From NCBI GenBank assembly GCA_002898115.1, contig BDTL01000175.1:1-14595 (forward strand): a stretch of DNA of 14,595 bases, read 5' to 3'. A program made the position numbers and the translations under genes. The notes beneath the pieces are model-generated. The model made no database searches. It saw only the letters and a program-made list of their open reading frames with translations, and was not told the origin of the DNA. This DNA comes from a bacterium BMS3Bbin02 (GTDB taxonomy: Bacteria; Actinomycetota; Acidimicrobiia; Spongiisociales; UBA5794). Below are positions 1-8,089 of this stretch, one piece after another; position 1 is the first letter of the stretch, and each line of letters opens with the position of its first letter.

Positions 1-543
1 GCCAAAGACGAACATCCCCGGCCCGGAATCACTGTCGAGAAGCTTGCAGGACTGCGAACACTGTTTGAGGGCGGGACGATCACGCCGGGCAATGCCTCGG
101 GGATCAACGATGGGGCCGCCGCGACGATCGTCGTTTCCGCCGCCGGTGCTGAGCAACATTCGCTGGCGCCCCGTGCACGAATCGTCGGGATGGCGACAGC
201 AGGCGTTGCGCCGCGGATCATGGGAATGGGGCCGGTGCCGGCGACACGGAAGGTGCTGGACCTTGTCGGGCTCGAACTGTCGGACATGGCAGTGATCGAA
301 CTGAATGAGGCATTCGCTGCCCAGGCTCTTGCGGTGCTTCGCGAGCTCGGTGTTCCTGACGATGCCGAGCATGTGAACCCGAACGGTGGTGCGATCGCCC
401 TCGGACATCCCCTTGGCATGACGGGTGCCCGCTTGGTGAACACCCTCGTTGAGGAACTTCACGTCAGGGATGCAAGGTTTGGCCTCGCGACGATGTGCAT
501 CGGCGTGGGGCAAGGAATAGCAATGGTTTTGGAAAAGGTGTGA
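1..543 (+). CDS. Acetyl-CoA acyltransferase (thiolase), C-terminal part, 5' end outside window
   Basis: This frame is open from the first base to the TGA at 541-543 and gives 180 residues, the C-terminal half of a type II thiolase of about 400 residues. Visible motifs in fragment numbering are GINDGAAA (34-41), NEAFA (102-106), GGAIALGHP with the catalytic His at 136, and CIGVGQG with the second active-site Cys at 166. The nucleophilic Cys lies upstream of the window. Thiolases cleave 3-oxoacyl-CoA with CoA in the cytoplasm. The stop is 10 bases before the PaaN-type gene, so the two are probably cotranscribed. That context suggests a 3-oxoadipyl-CoA thiolase (PaaJ/PcaF type) for the last step of phenylacetate degradation. 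This specificity is inferred, and a fatty-acid beta-oxidation thiolase would look much the same here. There is no frameshift. Confidence 0.93.
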   Translation, partial: AKDEHPRPGITVEKLAGLRTLFEGGTITPGNASGINDGAAATIVVSAAGAEQHSLAPRARIVGMATAGVAPRIMGMGPVPATRKVLDLVGLELSDMAVIELNEAFAAQALAVLRELGVPDDAEHVNPNGGAIALGHPLGMTGARLVNTLVEELHVRDARFGLATMCIGVGQGIAMVLEKV

Positions 544-553
544 GGAGACACAC

Positions 554-2221
554 ATGACGACACAAGCGTTGATAGACACGCACCGGGCAACATTGGAGAA
601 GGCCCTCGTGACCATCGAGACACGGGAGTATTGGAGTCCGTATCCGGAATCTCCGCGGGCCTACGGGGAGGATGCTCCGGCGCTCGGAGAAGCCGCGTTC
701 AAGGCTCGGCTTGGCAAACCCTTCGAGCTCGACCAACCGTCGACGGGCGTGATGGACGTTGCGGAGTATTCGCCGTACGGCATCGACCTTGGTGTGAGCT
801 ATCCGAGGCCGGATATCGATCAGCTGATTGGTGCGGCGCAGAGTGCGATGAAGGCGTGGGGTCGCGTCGCGCCCGATGTCCGTGCTGCAGTGTGCCTCGA
901 AATCCTTGACCGGCTGTCGAAGCAGAGTTTCGAAATGGCCCACGCGGTTATGCACACGACCGGCCAGGCCTTCATGATGGCGTTCCAGGCGGGATCACCG
1001 CACGCTCTCGACCGGGCGTTGGAGGCGGTTGCCTATGGCTACCGGGAGATGACCCGGGTACCGAGATCGATGCGGTGGGAGAAACCGCAGGGTAAGCGTG
1101 ATCCTCTCGTTATCGACAAGGAATGGCATGTTCGCCCCCAGGGTGTCGAGGTCACGATTGGTGTCTCGACGTTCCCGACGTGGAACGGCTATCCCGGGAT
1201 CATGGCGAGCCTTGTCACAGGGAACGCCTCGATCGTCAAACCGCACCCCGGAACAATTCTGCCGTTGGCAATCTTTGTCGAGACGGCTCGGGCAGTCTTT
1301 GCGGAAGCAGGGTTTGATCCGAACCTGGTGACGCTTGCTGTCGACACGCCCGACGCACCGATCGGGAAGGACCTCGTGTTACATGAGAACGTCAAACTCG
1401 TCGACTTCACCGGCGGCTCAGCGTTCGGTGACTGGCTCGAGAACAACGTTCCCCAGGCCCGGGTGTTTACCGAAAAGTCGGGGGTGAACTCGGTCATCAT
1501 TGACTCGGTTCCCGACCTGAAGGGGATCATGCGCAACCTCACGGTGTCGACGTCGTTGTATTCGGGTCAGATGTGCACGACGCCTCAGAACATCTTCATC
1601 CCACGAGACGGGATCATCGTCGGTGACGATCATGTGACGTTCGACGAGGTCGTCAACGCCTACACCGGCGGTCTTGCGGGTCTGCTCGGCGACGATGAGA
1701 GAGCCAGCGACATTCTTGGCTCAATCAAAGGGCCGGACACCCTCGCCAGGATCGACGACGCCGCATCCGGGGCGAATGTGCTCCTCGAATCACGGGCCGT
1801 GACCAACCCGACGTTTGCCGGCGCGACTGTCCGTACACCGGTCGTGGTTGGTGTCGATGCCGCCGAAGAGGATGCCTACATGCGTGAGATGTTCGGCCCC
1901 GTCGTATTTGTGGTGGCGACGGATTCGACCGAACATTCGCTGCAGCTTGCCCAGAAATCGGCGCTCGAGCACGGTGCTTTGACCTGGCTGGTGTACTCCA
2001 CGGATCCTGATGTCATCGATGACGCCGTCGACAGCGCGATCGATGCCGGTGTGTCGGTTGCGTTCAATCTTGAGGGTGGGCTATACGTCAACCAGTCGGC
2101 CGCCTTCAGCGATTTCCATGTGACGGGGGCGAATCCTGCCGGGAATGCGTCGCTTACCGACCCCGCGTTCGTGGCCAATAGGTTCCGACTTGTCGGGGTA
2201 AGAAAGCCCGTTCTTTCGTGA
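554..2221 (+). CDS. paaN: PaaN-type phenylacetic acid degradation aldehyde dehydrogenase
   Basis: This 555-residue protein has an aldehyde dehydrogenase fold. The catalytic Cys is 341 in SGQMCTTPQ and the probable general-base Glu is 307 in TEKSGVN. Their 34-residue spacing is the one usual in the ALDH superfamily. FTGG lies near residue 285 and a divergent cofactor-binding stretch (STFPTWNGYPG, VKPHPGT) near 205-235. It resembles the short PaaN family, which lacks the C-terminal MaoC-like hydratase domain of E. coli PaaZ (about 680 residues). PaaZ oxidises the semialdehyde formed after ring opening of oxepin-CoA, so a separate hydratase would be needed here. The ATG at 554 follows a GAGGAG ribosome-binding site at 542-547. 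The upstream thiolase is 10 bases away and supports a phenylacetyl-CoA catabolic operon. The family call is firm; the exact substrate is inferred. Confidence 0.88.
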   Translation: MTTQALIDTHRATLEKALVTIETREYWSPYPESPRAYGEDAPALGEAAFKARLGKPFELDQPSTGVMDVAEYSPYGIDLGVSYPRPDIDQLIGAAQSAMKAWGRVAPDVRAAVCLEILDRLSKQSFEMAHAVMHTTGQAFMMAFQAGSPHALDRALEAVAYGYREMTRVPRSMRWEKPQGKRDPLVIDKEWHVRPQGVEVTIGVSTFPTWNGYPGIMASLVTGNASIVKPHPGTILPLAIFVETARAVFAEAGFDPNLVTLAVDTPDAPIGKDLVLHENVKLVDFTGGSAFGDWLENNVPQARVFTEKSGVNSVIIDSVPDLKGIMRNLTVSTSLYSGQMCTTPQNIFIPRDGIIVGDDHVTFDEVVNAYTGGLAGLLGDDERASDILGSIKGPDTLARIDDAASGANVLLESRAVTNPTFAGATVRTPVVVGVDAAEEDAYMREMFGPVVFVVATDSTEHSLQLAQKSALEHGALTWLVYSTDPDVIDDAVDSAIDAGVSVAFNLEGGLYVNQSAAFSDFHVTGANPAGNASLTDPAFVANRFRLVGVRKPVLS

Positions 2222-2237
2222 ACCGAAACGTGTCCGT

Positions 2238-2267
2238 ATGACAACCATCCCCGCGATTCTCTAGGGT
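2238..2267 (+). promoter_or_regulatory. Candidate promoter for the synthetase-liv operon
   Basis: A -35-like ATGACA (2238-2243) and a -10-like TAGGGT (2262-2267) are separated by 18 bases, a normal sigma-70 spacing. They sit just after the paaN stop and ahead of a transcription unit whose first large gene starts at 2379. This would give an untranslated leader of about 100 bases. The motif match alone is modest; position supports it. No terminator-like hairpin was found between paaN and this site, so read-through is also possible. Confidence 0.4.
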
Positions 2268-2340
2268 GAACCGAGTTCTCGCGGATCGAATGTCCGATTT
2301 GCGGGTTCGAAACAAGGAGTTCAAGCTGGAGGTCTACGTT

Positions 2341-2382
2341 ATGCCGCTTCGTGGCTCCGTTAGTTATGGAGAGGTCCTATGA
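2341..2382 (+). CDS. Possible 13-residue leader peptide overlapping the synthetase start
   Basis: A short frame starts at ATG 2341 and ends at TGA 2380-2382, overlapping the synthetase start in an ATGA arrangement. It encodes MPLRGSVSYGEVL. A GGAGG box at 2328-2332 sits eight bases before its ATG, a better spacing than the GGAGAGG (2368-2374) in front of the synthetase. The same frame is open back to another ATG at 2290, which would give 30 residues but lacks a good ribosome-binding site. It could couple translation to the synthetase, or be chance. No run of one codon type that would suggest amino-acid attenuation is present. Confidence 0.3.
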   Translation: MPLRGSVSYGEVL

Positions 2383-4250
2383 CGGCGACAATGGACCGAC
2401 CGTCGACGCCGAGCACAGGCTCGGGGTACGTGACGGTCGCGTCTCGTGCGCGTGACTGGGCGGCTAGCTCGCCCGATGTGGTCGCGATGCGCGACAAAGA
2501 TTTCGGTATTTGGCAGGAGAAGACGTGGGGCCAACTCTGGGAGGACGTGCTTGATGCCGCCCACGCCTTGCTTGACACCGGTGTATCAGTAGGCGACGTC
2601 GTATCGATCCATTCCGAGGATCGTCCCGAATGGATCATTCTCGACCTCGCAACGGTTGCGATCCGTGGTATCACCACGGGCCTGTATCCAACGAACCCGA
2701 TGGCCGAAGTTGTGTACCTGGTGAACGACTCGGGCGCCGCAGTGCACTTGGCCGAAGACCAGGAACAGGTCGACAAACTTCTCGACGCTGAAGCCGATGC
2801 CTTCCCGAGTGTGAAGAAGATCCTGTACGTTGAGCCACGCGGTGTTCGCAACTACGACGATGACCGCCTCGAGTTCTGGGATGCCTTCATGGAGCGCGGA
2901 CGTGCACATCGGGCTGCCAACGAGGGCGCTGTCGAGGCGTTGATGGGACAAGCCGACGCTGAGGACGTGATGACGCTCGTGTACACGTCCGGTACGACGG
3001 GTCCCCCAAAGGGCGCGATGCTTACGAACGCCAATGCCGATTTCGCGATTGAGAAGATCGTGAGAGCTCCAAACCGCACAGCTGACGGCATGGCACCTGG
3101 TCCCCAGGACCAGGTGCTCACGTATCTGCCGTTGTGTCACGTTGCGGAGCGAATTTTCTCCACGTGGACAATGGTCGGGACAGGTTGTGTTCTGAACTTC
3201 GCCGAGTCGATTGAAACGGTGCAGGTCAACCTGCGCGAGGTGCAGCCGACGCTGTTCTTTGCGGTCCCGCGCATCTGGGAGAAGATTCACGCCACCGTCC
3301 TCATCAAGATGGCAGATGCCACACGGTTCAAAAAGCTCATAGGCGCCGGTGCGATGCGTCTTGCAACATTCATCGGCCGCGAGCGTGTGAACAACGGCGG
3401 TCTTCACACGCTGAAGAGCCGGATCGCGTATGCGATCGGTGACCCGCTGGTGTTCCGGGCCCTCAAGGAACGCATCGGCCTGCGACGCTGTCGGTGGGCG
3501 GGATCCGGAGCGGCGGCAATCGCTCCCGAAGTGCTCGAGTTCTTCATGGGACTCGGAATTCCCGTATACGAGTTGTATGGCATGACAGAGAACGCCGCGG
3601 TTGCCACGCTGAACTTCCACGGTCGTGTAAAGCTCGGCACCGTCGGTGAGCCCTACCCGGACATCGGGCTCCGTCTCGACGAGGAAACGGGTGAAATCCA
3701 GACGAAACATGACGGTGTGTTCAAGGGATATTGGAAGAAACCACAGGCAACAGCAGACACATTTACCGAGGACGGATGGCTCAAGACGGGTGACGTCGGT
3801 GAATGGGTGGACGGCACCCACCTCAAGATCATCGACCGGATCAAACACATCATCATCACATCCGGCGGAAAGAACATTTCGCCGTCTGAGATCGAGAACT
3901 CGCTGAAGGCCTCCCCGTATGTGAAAGAGGCAATGGTGATCGGTGACGGACGCAAGTACATCACCGCGCTGATCGGAATCGAAAACGACACCGTCGGCAA
4001 TTGGGCGCTGCGGCGCGAGATCACCTACACCACGTATCGAGATCTGTCGGAGAAACCCGAGGTCATTGCCTTGATTCAAGACATCGTCAACCAGACCAAC
4101 GAGAAGTTCTCAAGAGTTGAAGGCATCAAGAAGTTCAGGATGATCCCCAAGGAACTTGACCACGAGGACGGCGAGCTGACCGCTACCCAGAAGATCAAGC
4201 GTTCCGCCATGGCCGACATGTTCTCCGATCTGGTGGAGGACATGTACTAA
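2379..4250 (+). CDS. fadD: AMP-forming acyl-CoA synthetase, FadD15-like
   Basis: This 623-residue protein belongs to the ANL adenylating superfamily and makes an acyl-adenylate from a carboxylic acid and ATP, then the CoA thioester. Motifs in order are the P-loop YTSGTTGPPKG (202-212), YGMTEN (400-405), TGD (470-472), the hinge region DRIKH (486-490) with GGKNISPSEIE after it, and the C-terminal TQKIKR whose Lys605 is the expected catalytic lysine. Length and the FAVPRIWEK stretch (294-302) place it with long-chain synthetases of the FadD15/FAA1 type rather than PaaK. The start follows GGAGAGG. The stop overlaps the livH start (TAATG), so the enzyme is coupled to the importer and probably activates the imported acid. 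The natural substrate, a fatty or aryl/aliphatic carboxylate, is unknown. No key residue is missing. Confidence 0.92.
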   Translation: MTATMDRPSTPSTGSGYVTVASRARDWAASSPDVVAMRDKDFGIWQEKTWGQLWEDVLDAAHALLDTGVSVGDVVSIHSEDRPEWIILDLATVAIRGITTGLYPTNPMAEVVYLVNDSGAAVHLAEDQEQVDKLLDAEADAFPSVKKILYVEPRGVRNYDDDRLEFWDAFMERGRAHRAANEGAVEALMGQADAEDVMTLVYTSGTTGPPKGAMLTNANADFAIEKIVRAPNRTADGMAPGPQDQVLTYLPLCHVAERIFSTWTMVGTGCVLNFAESIETVQVNLREVQPTLFFAVPRIWEKIHATVLIKMADATRFKKLIGAGAMRLATFIGRERVNNGGLHTLKSRIAYAIGDPLVFRALKERIGLRRCRWAGSGAAAIAPEVLEFFMGLGIPVYELYGMTENAAVATLNFHGRVKLGTVGEPYPDIGLRLDEETGEIQTKHDGVFKGYWKKPQATADTFTEDGWLKTGDVGEWVDGTHLKIIDRIKHIIITSGGKNISPSEIENSLKASPYVKEAMVIGDGRKYITALIGIENDTVGNWALRREITYTTYRDLSEKPEVIALIQDIVNQTNEKFSRVEGIKKFRMIPKELDHEDGELTATQKIKRSAMADMFSDLVEDMY

Positions 4251-5230
4251 TGCTCAGTGTGCCGCTGGTTGCTCAGGTGGGCGGGACTCCGCTCGAGACA
4301 CTGATCACCAAGACCATCGACGGGCTTGCGCTCGGGGCCATATACGCGCTCCTGGCGCTTGGTTTCGTGATCATCTTCAAGGCGACCCAGGTCCTCACCT
4401 TTGCTCACGGCGCCGTGTCGGCCATGGGGGCGTATCTGGTGTCGTACTTCGCCATCACGCTCAATATCCCGGGTCGGTGGATTCCGGACCTTCCCGTGAC
4501 ACTTCAGTTCACGCTGTCCGCAGTCATCGCAATTGTCGTCGCCGCCGGCATAGGCATGGCACTTGAACGGGTCTTCATCAGACCGATGATCGGGGAACCG
4601 CTGTTCTCGATCGTCATGATCACGATCGGCCTCGATATCGTGATCCGCACTATCGTCGGTGACTACATCGGGCAGGGCAACACGGTTGTCACCGGTGCTC
4701 CGTGGGGTTTCCTGTCCCAGTGGAAGATCGGGGGCGTGATTATCCAGCATGCTCAGGTTGCCACGATCATCGTCGCCATCGTCACCGTTGCGGTGCTGAT
4801 GTGGTTCTTCAAATCTCGAATCGGTATCGCGATGCGTGCCACTGCGTTTGACCAGGAGGCCGCGATGGCTCAGGGCATCAGCGCCGGCCGGATCTTTTCC
4901 CTCGCCTGGGCTATCGGCGCTGCACTCGCAGTGCTCGGTGGCATCTTCGCCGCCGTGCCTCCCCGGGCCCTGGGTGTCTCCGCGGGAACAGCTTTTTTCG
5001 CCCTTCGCGCATTCCCCGCAATCGTCATCGGCGGTCTCGACTCAATCAAAGGGGCCGTTGTCGGCGGGTTCATTGTCGGGATGGCTGAGGTTATGGCGGG
5101 GCACTACTTGTCCAGCGTCACGGCCCTCGGAATCGGGTTCAACACCGTGGTGCCGTACCTGGTGATGATGGCGGTACTGCTAGTACGACCGCATGGGTTG
5201 TACGGAACTGTGGAGATTCGTCGAGTATGA
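4250..5230 (+). CDS. livH: HAAT-type ABC transporter permease LivH
   Basis: This 326-residue integral membrane permease of the branched-chain amino acid (HAAT) family forms the translocation pore with LivM. The start of the conserved core, LALGAIYALLALGFVIIFKATQ, lies near residue 27. Multiple long hydrophobic segments follow, and AFDQEAAMAQGIS (about 199-211) corresponds to the cytoplasmic coupling loop that contacts the ATPases. The ATG shares its A with the synthetase stop (TAATG), and its own stop overlaps the livM start as ATGA. A GGAGG about ten bases upstream serves as ribosome-binding site. The family assignment is secure. The substrate is not shown: HAAT importers also take up urea, amides, and aromatic or dicarboxylic acids. 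Confidence 0.93.
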   Translation: MLSVPLVAQVGGTPLETLITKTIDGLALGAIYALLALGFVIIFKATQVLTFAHGAVSAMGAYLVSYFAITLNIPGRWIPDLPVTLQFTLSAVIAIVVAAGIGMALERVFIRPMIGEPLFSIVMITIGLDIVIRTIVGDYIGQGNTVVTGAPWGFLSQWKIGGVIIQHAQVATIIVAIVTVAVLMWFFKSRIGIAMRATAFDQEAAMAQGISAGRIFSLAWAIGAALAVLGGIFAAVPPRALGVSAGTAFFALRAFPAIVIGGLDSIKGAVVGGFIVGMAEVMAGHYLSSVTALGIGFNTVVPYLVMMAVLLVRPHGLYGTVEIRRV

Positions 5231-6453
5231 GAGGTCGTCCGAATCTTTTCGCGAGTTACGCGGCCGAGCAGGGGATACTGCCCACGACCACCAAGAAGGT
5301 CTCTGCCGTCCTCCTAGTGATCGCCGCCATAACGATTCCGTTGGAGGTCCTTCCGGTCCTCAGTCAGTTCTCCCAACCGTCCTGGTTAGTGCTCTTGAAC
5401 CGATCGTTGATCTTCTTGATTGCAGCTCTGGGACTCAACATTCTGGTCGGCCTGGCGGGCCAGGTGTCATTGGGTCACGCGTTCTTCATGGGTGTCGGCG
5501 CCTACACCGCAGCCGTGTTGGGAGGCACGGGCGCAGGCCTCTGGTCGTTGGGTCTCCCGATCTGGGTTTGGTTGCCGCTATCCGGAATCATCCCGGCACT
5601 TCTCGGCATACTGATCGCCCCGACGGCAGTCCGTGTTCGAGGGTTATATCTCGCGATTGTCACTCTTGGGCTGGTGTTCATCGGTGAGCACATTTTCCGC
5701 AACGCAAACTCGATCGCCGGCGCGCCCGAAGTCGGGCGAGAGTGGCCGCGACTCGAGCTCCGGATATGGAAAGAGGAGAACCCGCTCATAGATTTCGCCA
5801 GCGACGGGAATTGGTTCGGAGTATCGCTCCCGGGCGAAGCCAAGACGTTCTATTTCCTGCTGGTGATGGCAATCGTCTTCGTCTTCCTGGCAAAGAACCT
5901 CGGCCGTACCCGGATCGGCCGCTCGTTCGCAGCGATTCGCGACCGTGACGTCGCGGCAGAGATCATGGGTGTTGGGGAGTTCCGAGCCAAGACTCAGGCC
6001 TTTGCGATCTCCTCGTTTTATGCGGGTGTATCGGGTGCGCTGTTCGGAGTTGTGGTCGGGCGGCTCATTCCCGAGACCTGGAATTTGTTCCTATCGGTGC
6101 AGTTTGTCGCCATCGTGTTGATCGGAGGCGCCGGTACGGTTGCCGGTACGGTGCTTGGTTCGTTCTTCGTGGTGTTGATGCCCCGGATGGTCGAGAACGT
6201 GACCCGGTTTCTCGGTGACCAGGCGATCGATGGTGGGGTGCTCTCCATCGTCGGAGATTTCGTGGTGTCCATCGATGGAGACTTCGGGCTGATTTCGCTG
6301 TCCGCACAGGGCCCCGGCCTCAGTATTTTCCAGCTAAACCAAGTGATCTATGGCCTTTTGATTGCCGTGTTCCTAATATCGGAACCCCTCGGTCTGTTCG
6401 GTATTTGGATTCGGATCAGAAACTATTGGAAGGGTTGGCCGTTCACCTATTAG
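5227..6453 (+). CDS. livM: HAAT-type ABC transporter permease LivM
   Basis: This 408-residue second permease shows the family stretch ALGLNILVGLAGQVSLGHA (about 67-85) followed by GVGAYTAA. The coupling-loop segment AIRDRDVAAEIMGV lies near 237-250 and precedes further membrane helices. It is longer than many LivM proteins. It has a soluble N-terminal stretch of about 25 residues and an insert between helices (about 165-200, rich in charged residues and Trp) that probably lies outside the membrane. The start overlaps the livH stop by four bases (ATGA). The stop codon TAG lies inside the loop and arm of a hairpin that opens the livM-livK junction. The paired permease order and coupling make the call firm; the transported acid is unknown. 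Confidence 0.93.
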   Translation: MRGRPNLFASYAAEQGILPTTTKKVSAVLLVIAAITIPLEVLPVLSQFSQPSWLVLLNRSLIFLIAALGLNILVGLAGQVSLGHAFFMGVGAYTAAVLGGTGAGLWSLGLPIWVWLPLSGIIPALLGILIAPTAVRVRGLYLAIVTLGLVFIGEHIFRNANSIAGAPEVGREWPRLELRIWKEENPLIDFASDGNWFGVSLPGEAKTFYFLLVMAIVFVFLAKNLGRTRIGRSFAAIRDRDVAAEIMGVGEFRAKTQAFAISSFYAGVSGALFGVVVGRLIPETWNLFLSVQFVAIVLIGGAGTVAGTVLGSFFVVLMPRMVENVTRFLGDQAIDGGVLSIVGDFVVSIDGDFGLISLSAQGPGLSIFQLNQVIYGLLIAVFLISEPLGLFGIWIRIRNYWKGWPFTY

Positions 6454-6462
6454 GTGAAACGG
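6439..6462 (+). promoter_or_regulatory. RNA hairpin over the livM stop codon
   Basis: TTCACCT (6442-6448) and AGGTGAA (6452-6458) pair over the loop ATT. The stem extends by CCG/CGG (6439-6441 with 6460-6462) across one bulged A. The livM stop codon (6451-6453) falls in the loop and the right arm. No U-tract follows, so this is not a standard intrinsic terminator. It may stabilise the upstream mRNA end or set the ratio between permeases and binding protein. Confidence 0.55.
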
Positions 6463-6473
6463 CAACAGGACAG

Positions 6474-6500
6474 GTTGCCCGGTGCCCGGCACCGAGCAAC
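6474..6500 (+). promoter_or_regulatory. RNA hairpin upstream of livK, with an alternative partner
   Basis: GTTGC (6474-6478) pairs with GCAAC (6496-6500), and CGGTGC (6480-6485) with GCACCG (6489-6494), over a three-base loop CCG and one C/A mismatch. The segment 6461-6466 (GGCAAC) is complementary to 6474-6479 (GTTGCC), which gives a competing hairpin that would break both this stem and the base of the preceding one. A purine-rich stretch and the livK ribosome-binding site follow about 35 bases later. The pairing is directly visible; any regulatory role is inferred. Confidence 0.55.
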
Positions 6501-6545
6501 GTGGGAAGAAAACGAAACACAACGAAACAAGAAATGGGAGGTTGG

Positions 6546-8006
6546 ATGCACCTCAAGAAAAAGATGGTCGTCTTTGTTTTTGTCTTTGCATTGATTGCCG
6601 CCGCTTGCGGCGGTAGTACTGCTACGACAACAACAGCTGCACCGAGTGGCGGTGGCGACACCACCACGACGGCGCCGGCGCCAGTAACAACAACTACAAA
6701 GGCTGGTCCGACCACAACCGTGGCTCCTCCAGCGGCAGAAATTAAAACGGACATCGGTGTCACCGACACTGAAATCAACATCGGCTTACTCGCCGACCTA
6801 ACCGGTCCGTTCTCAGGTCTGACGGTCGATATCGTCGATGCTCAGCTCGCCTATTGGGAAGACGTTGTGAACGCGAACGGCGGTATCGCCGGTCGTATGG
6901 TGGTTCCTATTGTTGAGGACACCGCCTACGACGTCGTCCAGCATGGTGAGAAGTACACCAAGATCATTGATCAGGTGGTTGCGTTCTCGAACTCTACGGG
7001 TTCACCGCACACCGCTTCCATTCTTGACAAAGTCAAGGAAGACAATGTTCTGGTGATTCCGCTGAGCTGGTACTCGGGTTGGGCTGACGCCAACTTCGAC
7101 AATGGACTGACCTTCGAGCAGGGTACGAACTACTGCCTCGAGGCGATGAACGTTGTCCAGTGGCTTGCCGAGAAGCACGAAGCGGACACCGGCTCGAAGC
7201 CGACGATCGCCATTGTTACTCGTGCGGGTGACTACGGACAGGACGCCGCTGCAGGCGCAAAGTATGCAGCAGCGCAGTTGGGTCTCGAAGTCGTGTACGA
7301 CGGTGAAGGCACCATCGTGCGTGGCCAGGACAAGACACCGATCATCTCAGCCATTCTGGCTGCCAACCCGGACTGGGTTTGGATTACATCAGCTCCGTCG
7401 GAGACTGGTGAGATCATGGGTGGTGCCGTTTCACAGGGCTTCACCGGTCAATGGACAGGCTCGGTGCCTTCCTATGACTTCCGGATGCTCGACTCAGCAT
7501 TGGCTCCTGCATTGCAGGGCTTCTACTGGCAGACGGCATACAACGTGACCTGGGGCACCGACGTGCCGGGCATGCAGCAGATCTCTGATGTTCTGAGTGC
7601 CAGTTACCCGGACCGTCGTCCTTCGGATGCCTTTGTCATCGGCTGGAACGAGGCCGTTTCCATGGAGCAGATCCTGCGTACTGCCGCCGCAAACGGCGAT
7701 CTCACCCGTCAGGGTGTAATCGACGCGGCGAACAGCATCGATACGATCGCGCTCAACGGAACGGGTCCTGACTTCAACTATCGGGGTGAGCCGAACGACT
7801 TCGTCGTCCGGGAAATCTACATCCTGAAGCCAGACGTCGGGGTCTACACCGCTGCTGGTGGTGCAGATCAGAAGCTCTCTGACGGTCTTGGAACCACCGG
7901 TTCCACGCTCGTTGAGGGTCCGTTCACACGCTCAATCGCGGCTGACTTCAACTTCACCGGCGCATGCTGGACTGAAGCTGAAGGCAACACGATTGGTACC
8001 GGCTAA
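6546..8006 (+). CDS. livK: HAAT-type substrate-binding lipoprotein LivK
   Basis: This 486-residue periplasmic-type binding protein (Peripla_BP_6 style) captures the ligand outside the cell and delivers it to LivHM. It starts with a basic n-region (HLKKK) and a hydrophobic core, then a lipobox ending in Cys21 (LIAAAC), so it should be a membrane-anchored lipoprotein. Residues about 24-62 are a Thr/Ala/Pro-rich spacer. The binding domain begins with ITDTEI-like and IGLLADLTGPFSG stretches (about 70-91). Two further Cys in the mature part (in TNYCLEAM and GACWTE) could form a disulfide. ATG 6546 is preferred because it puts the signal peptide at the N-terminus and follows GGGAGG at 6536-6541. 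ATG 6534 is an alternative adding four residues. Hairpins flank the gene on both sides, consistent with higher expression than its neighbours. The ligand is unknown. Confidence 0.92.
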   Translation: MHLKKKMVVFVFVFALIAAACGGSTATTTTAAPSGGGDTTTTAPAPVTTTTKAGPTTTVAPPAAEIKTDIGVTDTEINIGLLADLTGPFSGLTVDIVDAQLAYWEDVVNANGGIAGRMVVPIVEDTAYDVVQHGEKYTKIIDQVVAFSNSTGSPHTASILDKVKEDNVLVIPLSWYSGWADANFDNGLTFEQGTNYCLEAMNVVQWLAEKHEADTGSKPTIAIVTRAGDYGQDAAAGAKYAAAQLGLEVVYDGEGTIVRGQDKTPIISAILAANPDWVWITSAPSETGEIMGGAVSQGFTGQWTGSVPSYDFRMLDSALAPALQGFYWQTAYNVTWGTDVPGMQQISDVLSASYPDRRPSDAFVIGWNEAVSMEQILRTAAANGDLTRQGVIDAANSIDTIALNGTGPDFNYRGEPNDFVVREIYILKPDVGVYTAAGGADQKLSDGLGTTGSTLVEGPFTRSIAADFNFTGACWTEAEGNTIGTG

Positions 8007-8020
8007 CGACTAACTAACCG

Positions 8021-8063
8021 AGTGAGTGGGGGGTGCGACTTGTCGCACCCCCCACTGCTCACT
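8021..8063 (+). promoter_or_regulatory. Strong RNA hairpin between livK and livF
   Basis: A perfect 13-bp stem joins 8026-8038 (GTGGGGGGTGCGA) to 8043-8055 around a CTTG loop. AGTGA (8021-8025) can pair with TCACT (8059-8063) across a three-base bulge, giving 18 bp. It begins 14 bases after the livK stop. The following sequence (ACTCACTAACAAGG) has no U-tract. It may act as a partial terminator or a 3'-exonuclease block that leaves livK mRNA in excess over livFG mRNA, as seen for other binding-protein genes. Confidence 0.7.
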
Positions 8064-8089
8064 ACTCACTAACAAGGAACACCCTCGAG

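Noticed and set aside
44..295. Open frame overlapping the thiolase, suggesting a frameshift
   Set aside because: Frame 1 is open from base 1 to 543 and reads as continuous thiolase sequence; the other frame is Arg/Ser-rich without family features.
2586..4079. 497-codon open frame antisense to the acyl-CoA synthetase
   Set aside because: It mirrors a strongly supported gene; its product is rich in His, Arg and Cys without motifs. Long antisense frames are common in GC-rich codon usage.
6405..6545. Upstream start for livK at 6405
   Set aside because: It would add 47 residues before the signal peptide, overlap livM and span both hairpins. ATG 6546 follows a ribosome-binding site.
8033..8089. 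Upstream extension of livF
   Set aside because: The extension is encoded by the hairpin itself and has no family similarity; ATG 8090 starts the canonical ATPase.
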